A stretch of DNA of 26,259 nucleotides from Gonium pectorale. Its lineage: Eukaryota > Chlorophyta > Chlorophyceae > Chlamydomonadales > Volvocaceae. This document shows, piece by piece, positions 17,866 through 26,259 of the stretch. Under the pieces are notes generated by a model, which was not told the DNA's origin, ran no database searches, and saw nothing but the letters and a program-made list of their open reading frames with translations. Every line of letters starts with the position of its first letter. Within the stretch, counting starts at the first letter, position 1. A program made the position numbers and the translations under genes. The stretch covers positions 489,300 to 515,558 of the forward strand of contig LSYV01000026.1 of NCBI GenBank assembly GCA_001584585.1. The letters run 5' to 3'.

Positions 17866-20800
17866 CTGGTTGGGTTTGGGTGGACGCATCGAGGTTGGGG
17901 TGGTTGGGGAGGGGATCGAAGGCGGGCGTCGGAGGCAGCGGGGTTCGCCCATCCCACTTGTACTCTGACGAGGAGGATCAAGACCCCCCAACCGGCACCC
18001 ATCCGCATGGATCACGCGATGGTCAAAGGGGGGAGGGCGGCAGGTATCGTGTCTGGGGCAGGCTGGCACGGCGGTGCAGGGCAAGGGTTTGCGCTTTGCA
18101 GAGCCTGCACCCATCATTGCTATGCTGCGCAAGATCCACTCAGCCGTGCCCGACAGTGAGGTTCAACCTCGTTTCCCACCGGTACGGACGATGGAGAGAT
18201 TGCCGCCGCGCCGACAACAGGAAACGTGCCGGCACCGCACCGCACCACACTGCCCTGCACCATACCACACCACACCACACCGCACCACACCGCATGCAGC
18301 GGATATCGACCATGTGGGCGTATGGCGCGGCGGTGTTGCAGCGCCGCTGGCAGCCCGCACGGGCCCCCCTCCTCACCGCCACTTCCGGGCTCAGGGGCTC
18401 CCCGACCACAAAGTACAGGCTGCACGTGACGGTGAGGCTGAGGACGCCCAGCGACAGGAACTCGAGCAGCCCGATCAGGCGGCTCTTGGTCGGCGCGCAG
18501 GCCATGTTGACAAGCGAGAGCACGATGAAGACGGCCAGCATTAGCAGGATCTGGTGGCTCACCACCGCCAGCGCGCGGCCAAACACCTCCACCGCCACCA
18601 GCACCAGCTCCTCCAGCATCAGCACGCTCTCCCACCAGTAGAATCGGGGCCTGGGAGACGATGGAGCGGGTGAAGGGTTTGCAACGTGTTGGGGCTTGTG
18701 GGGCAGGGCGGGGAGCGCGCTTCCAGGCAGGCGGCTTCAGGCGCAACGCGCCGAAGCCCCCTGATTGCGCCTTGCGATATGGACCCAAACCGCCCCCGGG
18801 CACACACTCTGCTTGACAGCGCCGTGACGGCACCGGAGCAGTGGGGCACTGAGTAATTCAGCACAGAGCCTGGGGCACTCACGTGCACAGCCACACGGGC
18901 GTGCCGTACTCACTTGTACCGCAGGTAGAGGAAGCCGTATCTCTGCCGTACGGCCGGGTCGCCCAACTCATTGCGGTGGCGGTACAGGAGCACGAAGGAC
19001 GTGAGGGGCGGCATGAGGCAGACCAGCGCCACCGCCGCCACCCCAACGGGCATGTACAGCGCCAGGTGGGTGCCGCTGTAGCACTCCTGCGCCATGTCGC
19101 GGACCCAGTAGCCGTAGCGCCAGGTGGCCTGTGTGGGGCGCGTGCGGTACGGACAGGAAGTAAGGTTGTGTTATGCAGTGGGAGCGAGCGTGGGAGGCAC
19201 ACTTTCGGATCCGCCGATTTGTGCCCCCCCCCGCTAACGCAACGCTGTTGCCACCCTTGCCCTAGAATCAAAGCAGCACACAACTGCGACGCGTGCGCCA
19301 TTCTTGGGCTGCCCACGTCAACACAGGTCAGGAGCCTACATGCCGCGGTGCGCGTTACCGATAAGCCCCCGCGACCCTGGGGGCCAGCTCTGCGAGGCTC
19401 CCGTAACGCCGTCCCAACTTCCGATCTTCACGTCCGTTATGGCCGTACCCTGCCGTCCACCCCACCTGCTGCCGGTCACACAAATCCCGAACTGCCCGCC
19501 TAAGCCCAGCCTGATCCTCCACGGACACACACGCTCACCCTGCACCCTGCACCCTGCACCCTGCACCCTGCACCCTCACCCCACCCCACCTGCTGCCGGT
19601 CGGGGAAGGGCCCGCTGTGCCCGTCGTCAATGTGGTAGCAGGAGAAGACGCTGAGCGCCGCCTGCGCCCAGCCGGGGTACAGGATGGACAGCGCCACCAC
19701 GAACACAAAGCCCAGCTGCTTGTGGATCACCACGCTCTCGTCCACTCGCGCGAGCGTTGCGCCGAGAGAGCCCCCGAGCAACCAGCGGCCAGCGGCCCGC
19801 AGGGCCCTGCGCGGCGCGCCCCACACGTGGAGAAGGGGGGATGGCTGCTGGTTTTGGTGCTGATGGCTGCGCGGTGGCGGCGGCGGCGGTGACGACGGCG
19901 CGGTCGGTGATGGGGACGGCGGCGCAGCGTGACCACAAGATGGTGGAGGCTGCTCTGGCGGAGCCGCCGGGGGCATCGCGCGGCCGTCTTGCTCGATGTC
20001 GGCGAGGGGGTTGTGTGTCATTGCAACGGAACGTATTCCACCCGCTGCTGAGAGTCGGCTTGAGCGCAGGCGCCAACCAGTGCCACCGCCGCCCACCCCG
20101 CTGCCACGACCGCTTTTGCCGCCTCCACCACGCCCACTGACACCGTCACCGGTGACGGTGGCAGTGGGCTCGGTGGCAGTGGGCTCACCGCTGCCTCTCT
20201 TCTTGCCGCCCGTGTCCTCCTGTTCTACCTCCGCCTGGTGCTCCTCCTCCTGCTCCCGCTCCTCCTCGCCCTCCTCCTCCTCCTCCTCCTCCTCTTTCTC
20301 CTCTTCCGCCATCCCATCCCTGAGCTTCTCATCGAGGTCCTCGAACCCGGCGGGGAGCTGTACCTCGCCGTCGCCGTCGGCCGCGGCGGCCATTGCGGCG
20401 GCGACGGCGGCTGCCGCCGCGGCGGCACGGCTGCGGCGCGAGGTGCGCGAGCTGCGTGAGCTGCGGCCGGAGCCGCGCCTAGAGCTCCCCGCTGCCCTGA
20501 GCAGGGCGCTGCGGCGCATCCGGGCCTGGTTGAACAAGGCATACCTGCGGCACCATATGTCGCGCCACGAGGGCACATGAGCGCTTCCGGTGCCTGCTGG
20601 CGGTTGGGCCGATCCCCCGCGAGCCACCACGTCGCTCACTGGCAGCAGTTGCTTTGCTGAAGGCGGCAGCAAGAGCGTCTTCATCACTACATGGCACCCA
20701 CACCCCCAGCCGCCCAGGACTTGTGGTCTTCCTGCCACACGACGGGGGCGTTTGCCCCTCCGTTTGCCCCTCCGTTTGCCCCTCCACCCACCCCGCCCCG

Positions 20801-23800
20801 TCACCGCGTCACGCACCTCGTTCCCCACAGCGCCACGCTGGCCGCCACCACCGCCGCAGGCACCAGCAGAGCCCCCAGCTGCTGCACGCGCGCCTGGCCG
20901 CCGCTGTCCAGTCCGGGCAGGAAGCAGCTGTAGGCGAAGGCCACGGTGCTCTCGGCGCCCGTCGCGGCGCCCACGAACGCCTGCAGCCGGTTTATGACGT
21001 CGGGGTAGGCCACCGGCAGTCGCGTAATGATGACGTAGAACTGCGCGTGCAGGATGGCCACCTGCGGGGGCGGGGGCAGACGGGCGGGGGCGGGCGATGC
21101 GGGGAAGTGGAGGCGTTGCTAAGGCGGTCTCAGGGCTTGGGCCTGTCATCCTGCAGTTGGATGACAGGCCCACTCGAGGCTCCTCTAGTAGGATTCCTAC
21201 GTAAGGAGCCTCGAGTGCGTGCCTTGCCGTCCACAACACGCAGGCGTATGGCCACACGTGGGGTGTAGCGCACCACACCGGATGTGTAGCGTATTTCGGA
21301 AGCCCCACATACACGCACACATGCACTGCACAATGCGCACTCGATGGTTCAAGCTTCAGGCTCTCCACAACTCGACGTTCCGGTTCTCGAATCCCACTTA
21401 CTCAGGCACGGTTATGAGCCGGTGCGCGTTCGAGTGCCATCGATGCTTACCTTGAGGAACTCCGACGCGGGCTCCTCGCCGCCCTTCCCCTCCTCCGCGG
21501 CCGCGTAGCTGTCCTGGAGGTTCGTGTACGACGTGTACAGCACCAGAGCCACGCCGCCTAGAAAGGTCAGTACGGCAAGGGCTGCGTTAAGCCCCAGGAC
21601 GGGGCAGCGCCTGGAGGGGGGCGCGAGGCGATGGGGGCAGAGGACAGAGCAGGGTTCAGCAGGGCAGGTGCGGCCACGACGGAGCAGCTCGCAAACGCAA
21701 GCAGGAGAAGCAGCCGGCGCAGGACGAGGTGTCGCCTGATGTAGCGCGGATGGTGGGCAGCGAGATGGTGGGCAGCGAGATGATGGCCAGCGAGATAGGG
21801 GGCAGTGAGATGGAGGGCAACGAGATAGGGGGAAGCGAGATGGGGGGTAGCGAGATGGTAGACGCGGGTGGAGGATACAGCTAGAGGGGGTGCGGGTGAG
21901 GATGCGGATGGTGTGGTGGCACTGACTGCGTGTTATCGTGTGCTGTGTGCTGTGTGCTGTGTGCTGTGTGCTGATATTCACAGCGCAAACTGTGCGTCAT
22001 GCGTGCGCTTGACTATCGCTTGTGAATGGACACCAGTGCGCTCACATCACAGCGTCCCACAAGACGAATAATGCGCCAACCCAACGCGCTCTTGGCCAGC
22101 CAGCTAGCAGCAGCTGCAGCAGCCGGCGCGCGCCGGGCGGGGCGAGTTGGTAGCGGGGTTAGGGCCGGCAGACCAGCGGGGATATGGATGCTGCGGACAT
22201 GGGGATCGTTGACGGGCGCGCGTATGGTCACGGAGCCTTCCTCAGGGGAACTCAGGTACCCCTTCCGGACGGACAAACCAAAGGATGGACAGCGGCGGGC
22301 ACACAGCATCATGCACCAGCCCCAACCGCTCACGGCCTGCTCGCCTGCATTCGAACTCCGTGTTGATGAAGTACCCCGGTGTGCAGGCGGCGCACAGGTG
22401 GCTGGTGTAGCCCGGCGCGCATTGCAGCTGCGAGTACGCCCCCCGCGCCCCGCCGCCACGCGGCGATGGCAGCTGCGGCGACCACGCCGCGCAGCCGGCC
22501 CTCAGCTCCTCAAGCCTCATTAACAACACAACTGTAGCGTCGTCCTGCTCCTCCCCACTCGCGCCGCTCCCCGCTGCGCCAGGCAGCGTCGCGGCAGCGG
22601 AGGCGGAGGCTGAGCCGGAGCTGGCGTTGCCGCGGGCGGCAAGCCCGCTCTCTCCGGAGAGGTGTCCGATTTGCTGACACAGCGCCAGCCAGCCTGAGCG
22701 GGCGTCGAGGCCGGCCAGGGCTGAGGAGGCGGATGCCTGCGCCGTCGCGAGGGACGATGCGAGGCCGACCCCCGGGTCGGTCGTGAGGTCGCTGAGCCCG
22801 GCAGTGGTGCTGTTGCCCGGCGCCGAGCCACCGCTGTTCGGGACGGTCAGGACGACCGAGCCTGCTCTTGATTCAACCTGGGTAGGGGAAGTTGCAGAGA
22901 TGATCTCAGGACGCGAGCTCAGCAGTATGTACCAGCATCCCTCAGCAGCAGGCCAGGGCCGCCGCAGCTGCCGCAGGGGAGCCTCCTGCTCACATTCTGA
23001 TCGATTACCGCTGCGAAGAAAGCAGCCCGGCCCTATGCGCAACTACTCCCGCCGCATCACACAAATCCTACACGAGACACGACCAACACCCGGGCTAAGA
23101 TTACAGGTTACAGGTACCCGTCAAAGCCTGTGCGGCCATGGGTAGATTGTCCAAGGCGAACTCCCTCCAAGGCAAGCCAGCATCTCAGGACTCAGATTGA
23201 TGGTCCAGCATCAACTACTCCCTCCAAGGCAAGCAGCATCCGCCAAACAAGTAGATGACTTTGCGATGTGTAAACTCGACGCAGCAACCACCACATCCAA
23301 ACCTCACACCACTCACCCCCGAAGCCGAACGGGGGGGTTCCGTGGGAGTCGAACTCACGACTTCGAAAACACAATCAAGTGGATCCGAAGCGTTCCGACC
23401 ACACCGCCCAACACCTAACGCCCAACGCCCGCCTGACCAAGAGTTCATGACCGTCGCCCGCCTGACCCAGCCCCCGTCCCCGCCGGCCCCTTCACGCCGC
23501 CCCTGATTGGGTTAAGCACTCGGCCACTGTTTCATTGCTTGGTTTGTCTGCTGGTGCTGCCTTGCTGCCCGTACTTTCGCAGTAATTTCCCGCTGGCAGG
23601 CCGGGTCCCCCAGCGTCGGGGGTACTGTAACGAAGTCTGTCTGTCTGTCTGCCCCTGCCCTCCCATGTCCTCCCCTTCGCCCCTGCCCGCGCGACCGCAC
23701 CCAGCCCCCACCTGCAGGACCGCCGGCGACACGCCCAGCACGGCGACCCATGCGTCTCCGCCGGCTCCCCTGCCGCACGCCTCCTCCCTGGGGCAGCGGT

Positions 23801-26259
23801 GGAAGAGCGCCGAGTCGGGCGCCGAGTGCCAGGCGCCTGCAAGCAGCAGGCCGGAGCATGCGGGGTCGCGGGGCCCAGGTTGGTCAGGATCGGCTTGGTA
23901 AGTGGGCACCTGAGGGTAGGGATGGATTCGACGCTTCCGGAGGGCGTGTCTGCGGATGGGCCTCGCCAGGGGCGGCTGTGGACTGAGGCACACCGTGCTT
24001 GGGGGGTCACCGGGATGCTACGCCCTCCGCCCGCGCGTGCTTCCGCCCCGCCCAACACACACATGTGCGCTAAGTTGCTTTTGTTTTGTTGCTTATGGAC
24101 CTGTTTTGAGGGCATGCGCACCCAACGCCCCAAGCCATGTACGGCACTCACCCGACACCGGCACCAGGACAGCACCGCCCAAGCAGGAAGAACGGTCCGG
24201 GCAGGGTAGGCAGGTCGCCTCAGCCTCGGCGGCCGCAACCGATGCATTCTGCAGGGACCGCGGGATTGGAGGCAGAGCCGGTAATGTTGGGCGTTGGGCG
24301 TTGGGTGTCGGGCGTTAGGTGTCGGGCGTTGAACGTTGGGTGTTGGGCGTTTGATGTTAGGTGTTAGCCTTGGGCGTTGGCCGTTCAGTGTTGGGTGTTG
24401 GGCATTCGCCGTTGGGTGTTGGGCGTTGGCCGTTGAGCGTTGAGCGGCGGGCGTTGGGCGTTAGCCGTTGGGTGTTGGCCGTTGGCCGTTGGCCGTTGGG
24501 TGTTGAGGGTTTGACGTTGGGCTTTACACGTTGCGTGTTGGGCGTTTGGCGTGGTGTTGGGTGTCGGACGTGGGGTGTTGGGTGTTGGCCGTTGGGCGTC
24601 TCTGCTGTATGAGCTGCCTCGCGGCATAGGCTGACACCGTGCATACCTCAGAAAAGCCTGTTCCAAGTCAGACCCCATTCTCTGAATTCTGGACGGCCGG
24701 TAACCCCGCCAGCCGCCGTTCTGCGCACCACGGCTTCTGGAACCCCCACAAACTAGCCACTTGCTGCAGCGCAGTACGGATAAACATGCACCATCCCCTT
24801 ATTAGCATCAGCAACAGCAGCCTTTCCTCACCCGTATGGCCGCCATGTAGTCTTCCTGATCAAACTCCCACAGCGACGGCCGCTGGTCGCGCCACAGGGT
24901 GAACCGCCCGCGGCTGCAGCGGCTGCAGCTGAGCCAGGAGGGCTGCGAGCCGGGCAGCTGCGTCCAGGTCAGGTCCAGCGCCTCGCCGGGCTGACAACGA
25001 CCCAGGTCGACCTCCACTCGCAGTGGCTCGATCTGAGTGAACACGGGTCGGGCGGGCGGGCGGTAGGGGGTTTCCGGGACGGGAAGGGTTGTCCGGGAGG
25101 CGGGAAACGGACAGGCACAGGCGCGCGGGCGTGTAACAAATGCATTTGCGCTCTGTACAGCACTCTCGGCCGGCAGCTTCACCCACCGGTATTTCCGCGT
25201 AGCAGGAGGTGCGTATATCGCATCACGCGCAAGCCAGGTCAACCACAAAGCCTGCAGGCACCGTGGGAGGCTTTGCACGCTGAACGGAGGACCTGCCGGG
25301 CAGCTCACCTGGTAGAGGCCCGGGTCCGCGGCGCTGGCGGCGGCAAAGGCCACCACGTACCGCCCCGGCCAGCCCCGCACGGTGAGGAAGGGCCACGTAG
25401 CCAAAGCCCCTACGACCGGCACCGAGAGGGAGCCGCCCGCGGCGCTACCGGGGTCCAGGTACGCCACGGAGGCGTCGCGCCAGGGGCGAGGGGCGGCCGT
25501 GCCGTTGGGCGGCGGGAGGGTGGCGTTGCTGCTGCGGCTGTCCAAGGAGGCGGGTCGCTCGACGGGCGCCATGGAGAGAGTGACTGTGAAGGGCAGCGTG
25601 TCTGCGGGCGGAAGCAGGTGGGGGCAGGTGGGGGCAAATGGACGGCGGGGGCAGGTGGGGGCGGTGTCGGTTGCTGCCACCGGGTGAGCTTTGGAGCACT
25701 GTGCGAGTGTGCTTTGCACCCACGTGGGGCAGTGGGGCAAATCCGTTGCAGGCCCAGTCAGCTGCGGCCAGTCCAAACGCAGAAATGCACGTGAACCTGC
25801 GCGTAATTCGAGCAATGTGCATTGAGCGCTGCACACGTGTTGAGTTTCTGTGCATTGTGGTTGCAGCCCTGTGAGCGCGCAACGGCGAACGGGGCACGAC
25901 CGCGCGCCTCTGTCTGGCTGCGCCCTTACTCCCGACGCGCACCTCTCTGGATGGGTTGGTTGAGGCCGTTGTACAGCCGTACGGAGATGCTGAATGCCGT
26001 ACCGGGCCGCAGCTGCTCCGGGAACGCCTCCAGCCGCATGTGGGTGGGCGCTACGTCGATCAGCGCGCCGACCCGTGGGCCGGTGGCGGCGGCGGTGACG
26101 GTGGCCACCTCGGCACCGTCGTCGTCAGGAGTGCAGGGCGCCAGCATGCTCAGCAGCGCACACGCGCGGGAGAGCTGCGGGTCCACCGAGGCGCAGGAGG
26201 ACGGGGCGGGAAGCGGCGGGGCCGCTGGCGGCTGCGGGCGGGGTGGGGCGGCGACCTCT
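17014..26259 (-). CDS. Gene A: large multi-pass surface protein, 3' part (5' end beyond window)
   Basis: Hand-built model with 11 exons, in transcript order: 26259-25943 (open at the edge), 25601-25309, 25032-24832, 23909-23712, 22877-22345, 21610-21451, 21061-20817, 20544-19590, 19128-18914, 18650-18377 and 17865-17014, ending in TGA at 17016-17014. Phase is continuous, giving 1413 residues. All introns are GT-AG except the one after 22345, which needs a GC donor. Order of parts: Pro-rich and Ig/filamin-like extracellular region (1-270), Cys-rich WHS/HRCP module (271-336), Ser/Ala-rich stretch and EGF-like knot (337-513), then about eight membrane segments between 518 and 1154 interrupted by a 270-residue charged loop, and a low-complexity tail (1155-1413). 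It is probably a plasma-membrane receptor or channel-like protein whose ectodomain extends to the right. I associate this C-terminal architecture with volvocine Pmp-type proteins. The biochemical function is unknown. Confidence 0.82.
18235..18296. repeat. CACAC-type simple repeat in gene A intron j
   Basis: Imperfect 5-bp period (accac, cacac, accgc) on the plus strand, between exons j and k. No coding signal in it. Confidence 0.7.
19537..19577. repeat. 7-bp tandem repeat accctgc
   Basis: About six copies at the start of gene A intron h, a few bases beyond the exon h donor at 19589. Confidence 0.8.
19590..20544 (-). other. Gene A exon h: charged cytoplasmic loop and third membrane segment
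   Basis: A single 955-nt exon. It starts with YALFNQARMRRSALLRAAG, then an Arg/Ser-rich block (RRGSGRSSRSSRTSRRSR), a poly-Ala run and LPAGFEDLDEKLRDGMA. A run of about 30 residues that is mostly Glu follows (positions 729-758). The rest is Gly/Ser/Pro-rich, ending with VDESVVIHKQLGF and the third membrane helix. The poly-Glu run is a (CTC)n tract on the plus strand at 20225-20305 and is likely length-variable. The positive-inside rule and the charge switch place this loop in the cytoplasm, where it could be a phosphorylation or docking platform (inference). Confidence 0.75.
20750..20785. repeat. 12-bp tandem repeat in gene A intron g
   Basis: Three exact copies of gtttgcccctcc. Confidence 0.85.
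21139..21216. repeat. Back-to-back double hairpin in gene A intron f
   Basis: Stem 1 pairs 21139-21151 with 21159-21171 (13 bp, 7-nt loop). Directly adjoining it, stem 2 pairs 21172-21184 with 21204-21216 (13 bp). The loop of stem 2 contains a further small palindrome, gtagga-t-tcctac (21188-21200). All three stems are perfect. Confidence 0.85.
21753..21860. repeat. 15-bp minisatellite in gene A intron e
   Basis: About seven imperfect copies of ggcagcgagatggtg, inside the 734-bp intron that has the GC donor. Confidence 0.8.
21938..21972. repeat. 7-bp tandem repeat gtgctgt
   Basis: About five near-exact copies, also in gene A intron e. Confidence 0.8.
23330..23405 (-). other. Degenerate tRNA-like sequence (probable SINE head)
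   Basis: Read on the minus strand, GAGTTCGACTCC (23356-23345) matches the B box and T-loop. About 44 nt upstream, the usual spacing, is a D-arm-like stretch with a 3-bp GGA/TCC stem. A loop TTGTGTT at the anticodon position would read GTG. The anticodon stem is poor and no acceptor stem pairs, so this is not a working tRNA. A C-run and a small hairpin follow. A tRNA-derived SINE remnant or tRNA pseudogene is likeliest. Confidence 0.4.
23407..23429. repeat. Short heptamer array in opposite orientation
   Basis: About three units of the same heptamer in the CCCAACR orientation on the plus strand, in the next intron of gene A, beside the tRNA-like sequence. Confidence 0.6.
24286..24600. repeat. 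Heptamer array GTTGGGY, about 45 units, in gene A intron
   Basis: 315 bp with a strict 7-bp period, consensus gttggg followed by c or t. Variants such as gttggcc, gttgagc and gttaggt are mixed in. The G-rich strand is the plus strand, so the gene A transcript carries CCCAACR. The array lies in the 922-bp intron between exons c and d. Confidence 0.9.
24832..26259 (-). other. Gene A extracellular beta-sandwich-like region (exons a-c)
   Basis: Three joined exons give about 270 residues. After a Pro/Ala linker comes LIDVAPTHMRLEAFPEQLRP, then GTAFSISVRLYNGLNQPIQR and TLPFTVTLSM. Further on are FLTVRGWPGRYVVAFAAAS, LRVEVDLGRCQPGEALDLTW and PSWLSCSRCSRGRFTLWRD. The pattern (a polar P..L.PG...I.VRL.N repeat, a WPG turn, then a Cys-x2-Cys pair) suggests two Ig- or filamin-like domains followed by a small Cys hairpin; that assignment is inferred. 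Sequons NAT and NGT are present. Splice joins are GAG|GTGCGC to CCCGCAG|AC, CAG|GTGAGC to CACTCAG|ATC, and CGG|GTGAGG to CCCTCAG|GTG. Confidence 0.7.

Larger units (their letters stand above)
17866..21610 (-). other. Gene A multi-pass membrane module (exons f-j)
   Basis: Hydrophobic segments, numbered within the visible fragment: about 518-540 (LGLNAALAVLTFLGGVALVL), 628-648 (LGALLVPAAVVAASVALWG), 926-950 (LGFVFVVALSILYPGWAQAA), 989-1014 (LALYMPVGVAAVALVCLM), one or two in 1049-1087 (HQILLMLAVFIVLSLVNMA), 1100-1122 (LGVLSLTVTCSLYFVVG) and, in exon k, 1133-1154 (VGVLILLINVGLLAVFLAFL). Conserved-looking soluble anchors are CYHIDDG, ECYSGTH, RQRYGFLYLRYK and PRFYWWESV. The layout recalls TRP-like or flavin-carrier-like membrane domains of protists and fungi, but I cannot prove membership. 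The module may transport ions or anchor the long ectodomain and relay signals. Confidence 0.72.
22345..23909 (-). other. Gene A Cys-rich module and EGF-like knot (exons d and e)
   Basis: Exon d (23909-23712) reads CSGLLLAGAWHSAPDSALFH followed by RCPREEACG. This Cys, aromatic-His-Ser, HRCP, EAC signature sits just before the membrane region. Exon e (22877-22345) has a Ser/Ala/Gly-rich stretch with sequons, then LQCAPGYTSHLCAACTPGYF and INTEFEC. The latter is a laminin/EGF-like knot that continues into RCP at the start of the next exon. The order Cys module, EGF knot, first membrane helix is the juxtamembrane pattern I associate with long algal and other protist surface proteins. It is extracellular by topology. 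Confidence 0.78.

Noticed and set aside
17960..17985. Apparent duplicate of the start of gene A exon k (gaggaggatca word in intron j)
   Set aside because: Only about 15 bases match 17838-17852; too short to separate from chance in such biased sequence.
25034..25306. Possible extra exon containing a KYRWVKLPAE-like stretch
   Set aside because: The flanking exons join in phase without it, and no donor/acceptor pair was seen that would include it cleanly.
1..26259. CRISPR arrays, bacterial operons, rRNA genes
   Set aside because: No spacer-repeat pattern, Shine-Dalgarno spacing or rRNA cores; the intron structure is eukaryotic.

Overview
The window looks like nuclear DNA of a volvocine green alga (the Chlamydomonas, Volvox or Tetrabaena group). 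It is very GC-rich, and its genes are split by many short introns with GTGAG/GTGCG-type donors and pyrimidine-CAG acceptors. The proteins are large surface proteins built of Pmp-like GGA[VILF] / NxA beta-helix repeats, an architecture I associate with that group. The species cannot be named from sequence alone.

Both genes lie on the minus strand, so they read from high to low coordinates, and each runs off one end of the window. The right gene (gene A, 17014 to beyond 26259) is the 3' part of a large membrane protein, with 11 exons visible. Extracellular beta-rich domains come first, then a Cys-rich WHS/HRCP module, an EGF-like Cys knot and about eight membrane segments. A long cytoplasmic loop changes from basic to poly-Glu, and the protein ends in a low-complexity tail. 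The left gene (gene B, beyond position 1 to 12307) is the 5' part of a similar surface protein, with 16 exons visible. It has a signal peptide, an SRCR domain, an unrecognised extracellular region, and then about thirty Pmp-like beta-helix repeats that continue past the left edge. I derived all exon joins by hand. Reading phase is continuous across every junction in both genes, which argues that both are intact. Only one junction needs a non-canonical (GC-AG) intron.

Between them, 12308-17013 holds no gene I can support. Next to gene B it contains an AT-richer promoter-like stretch. Next to gene A it contains a partly duplicated 3' flank, including a 110-bp near-identical copy of gene A's last codons and the start of its 3' UTR, plus several long inverted repeats and short tandem repeats. 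The simplest reading is a tandem array of related surface-receptor genes that has been growing and decaying by local duplication.

The introns carry further structure: a 45-unit GTTGGGY heptamer array, a degenerate tRNA-like (SINE-type) sequence, a perfect 20-bp intronic hairpin, a back-to-back double hairpin and several minisatellites. The many long reading frames on the plus strand are GC-driven shadows of the minus-strand exons.
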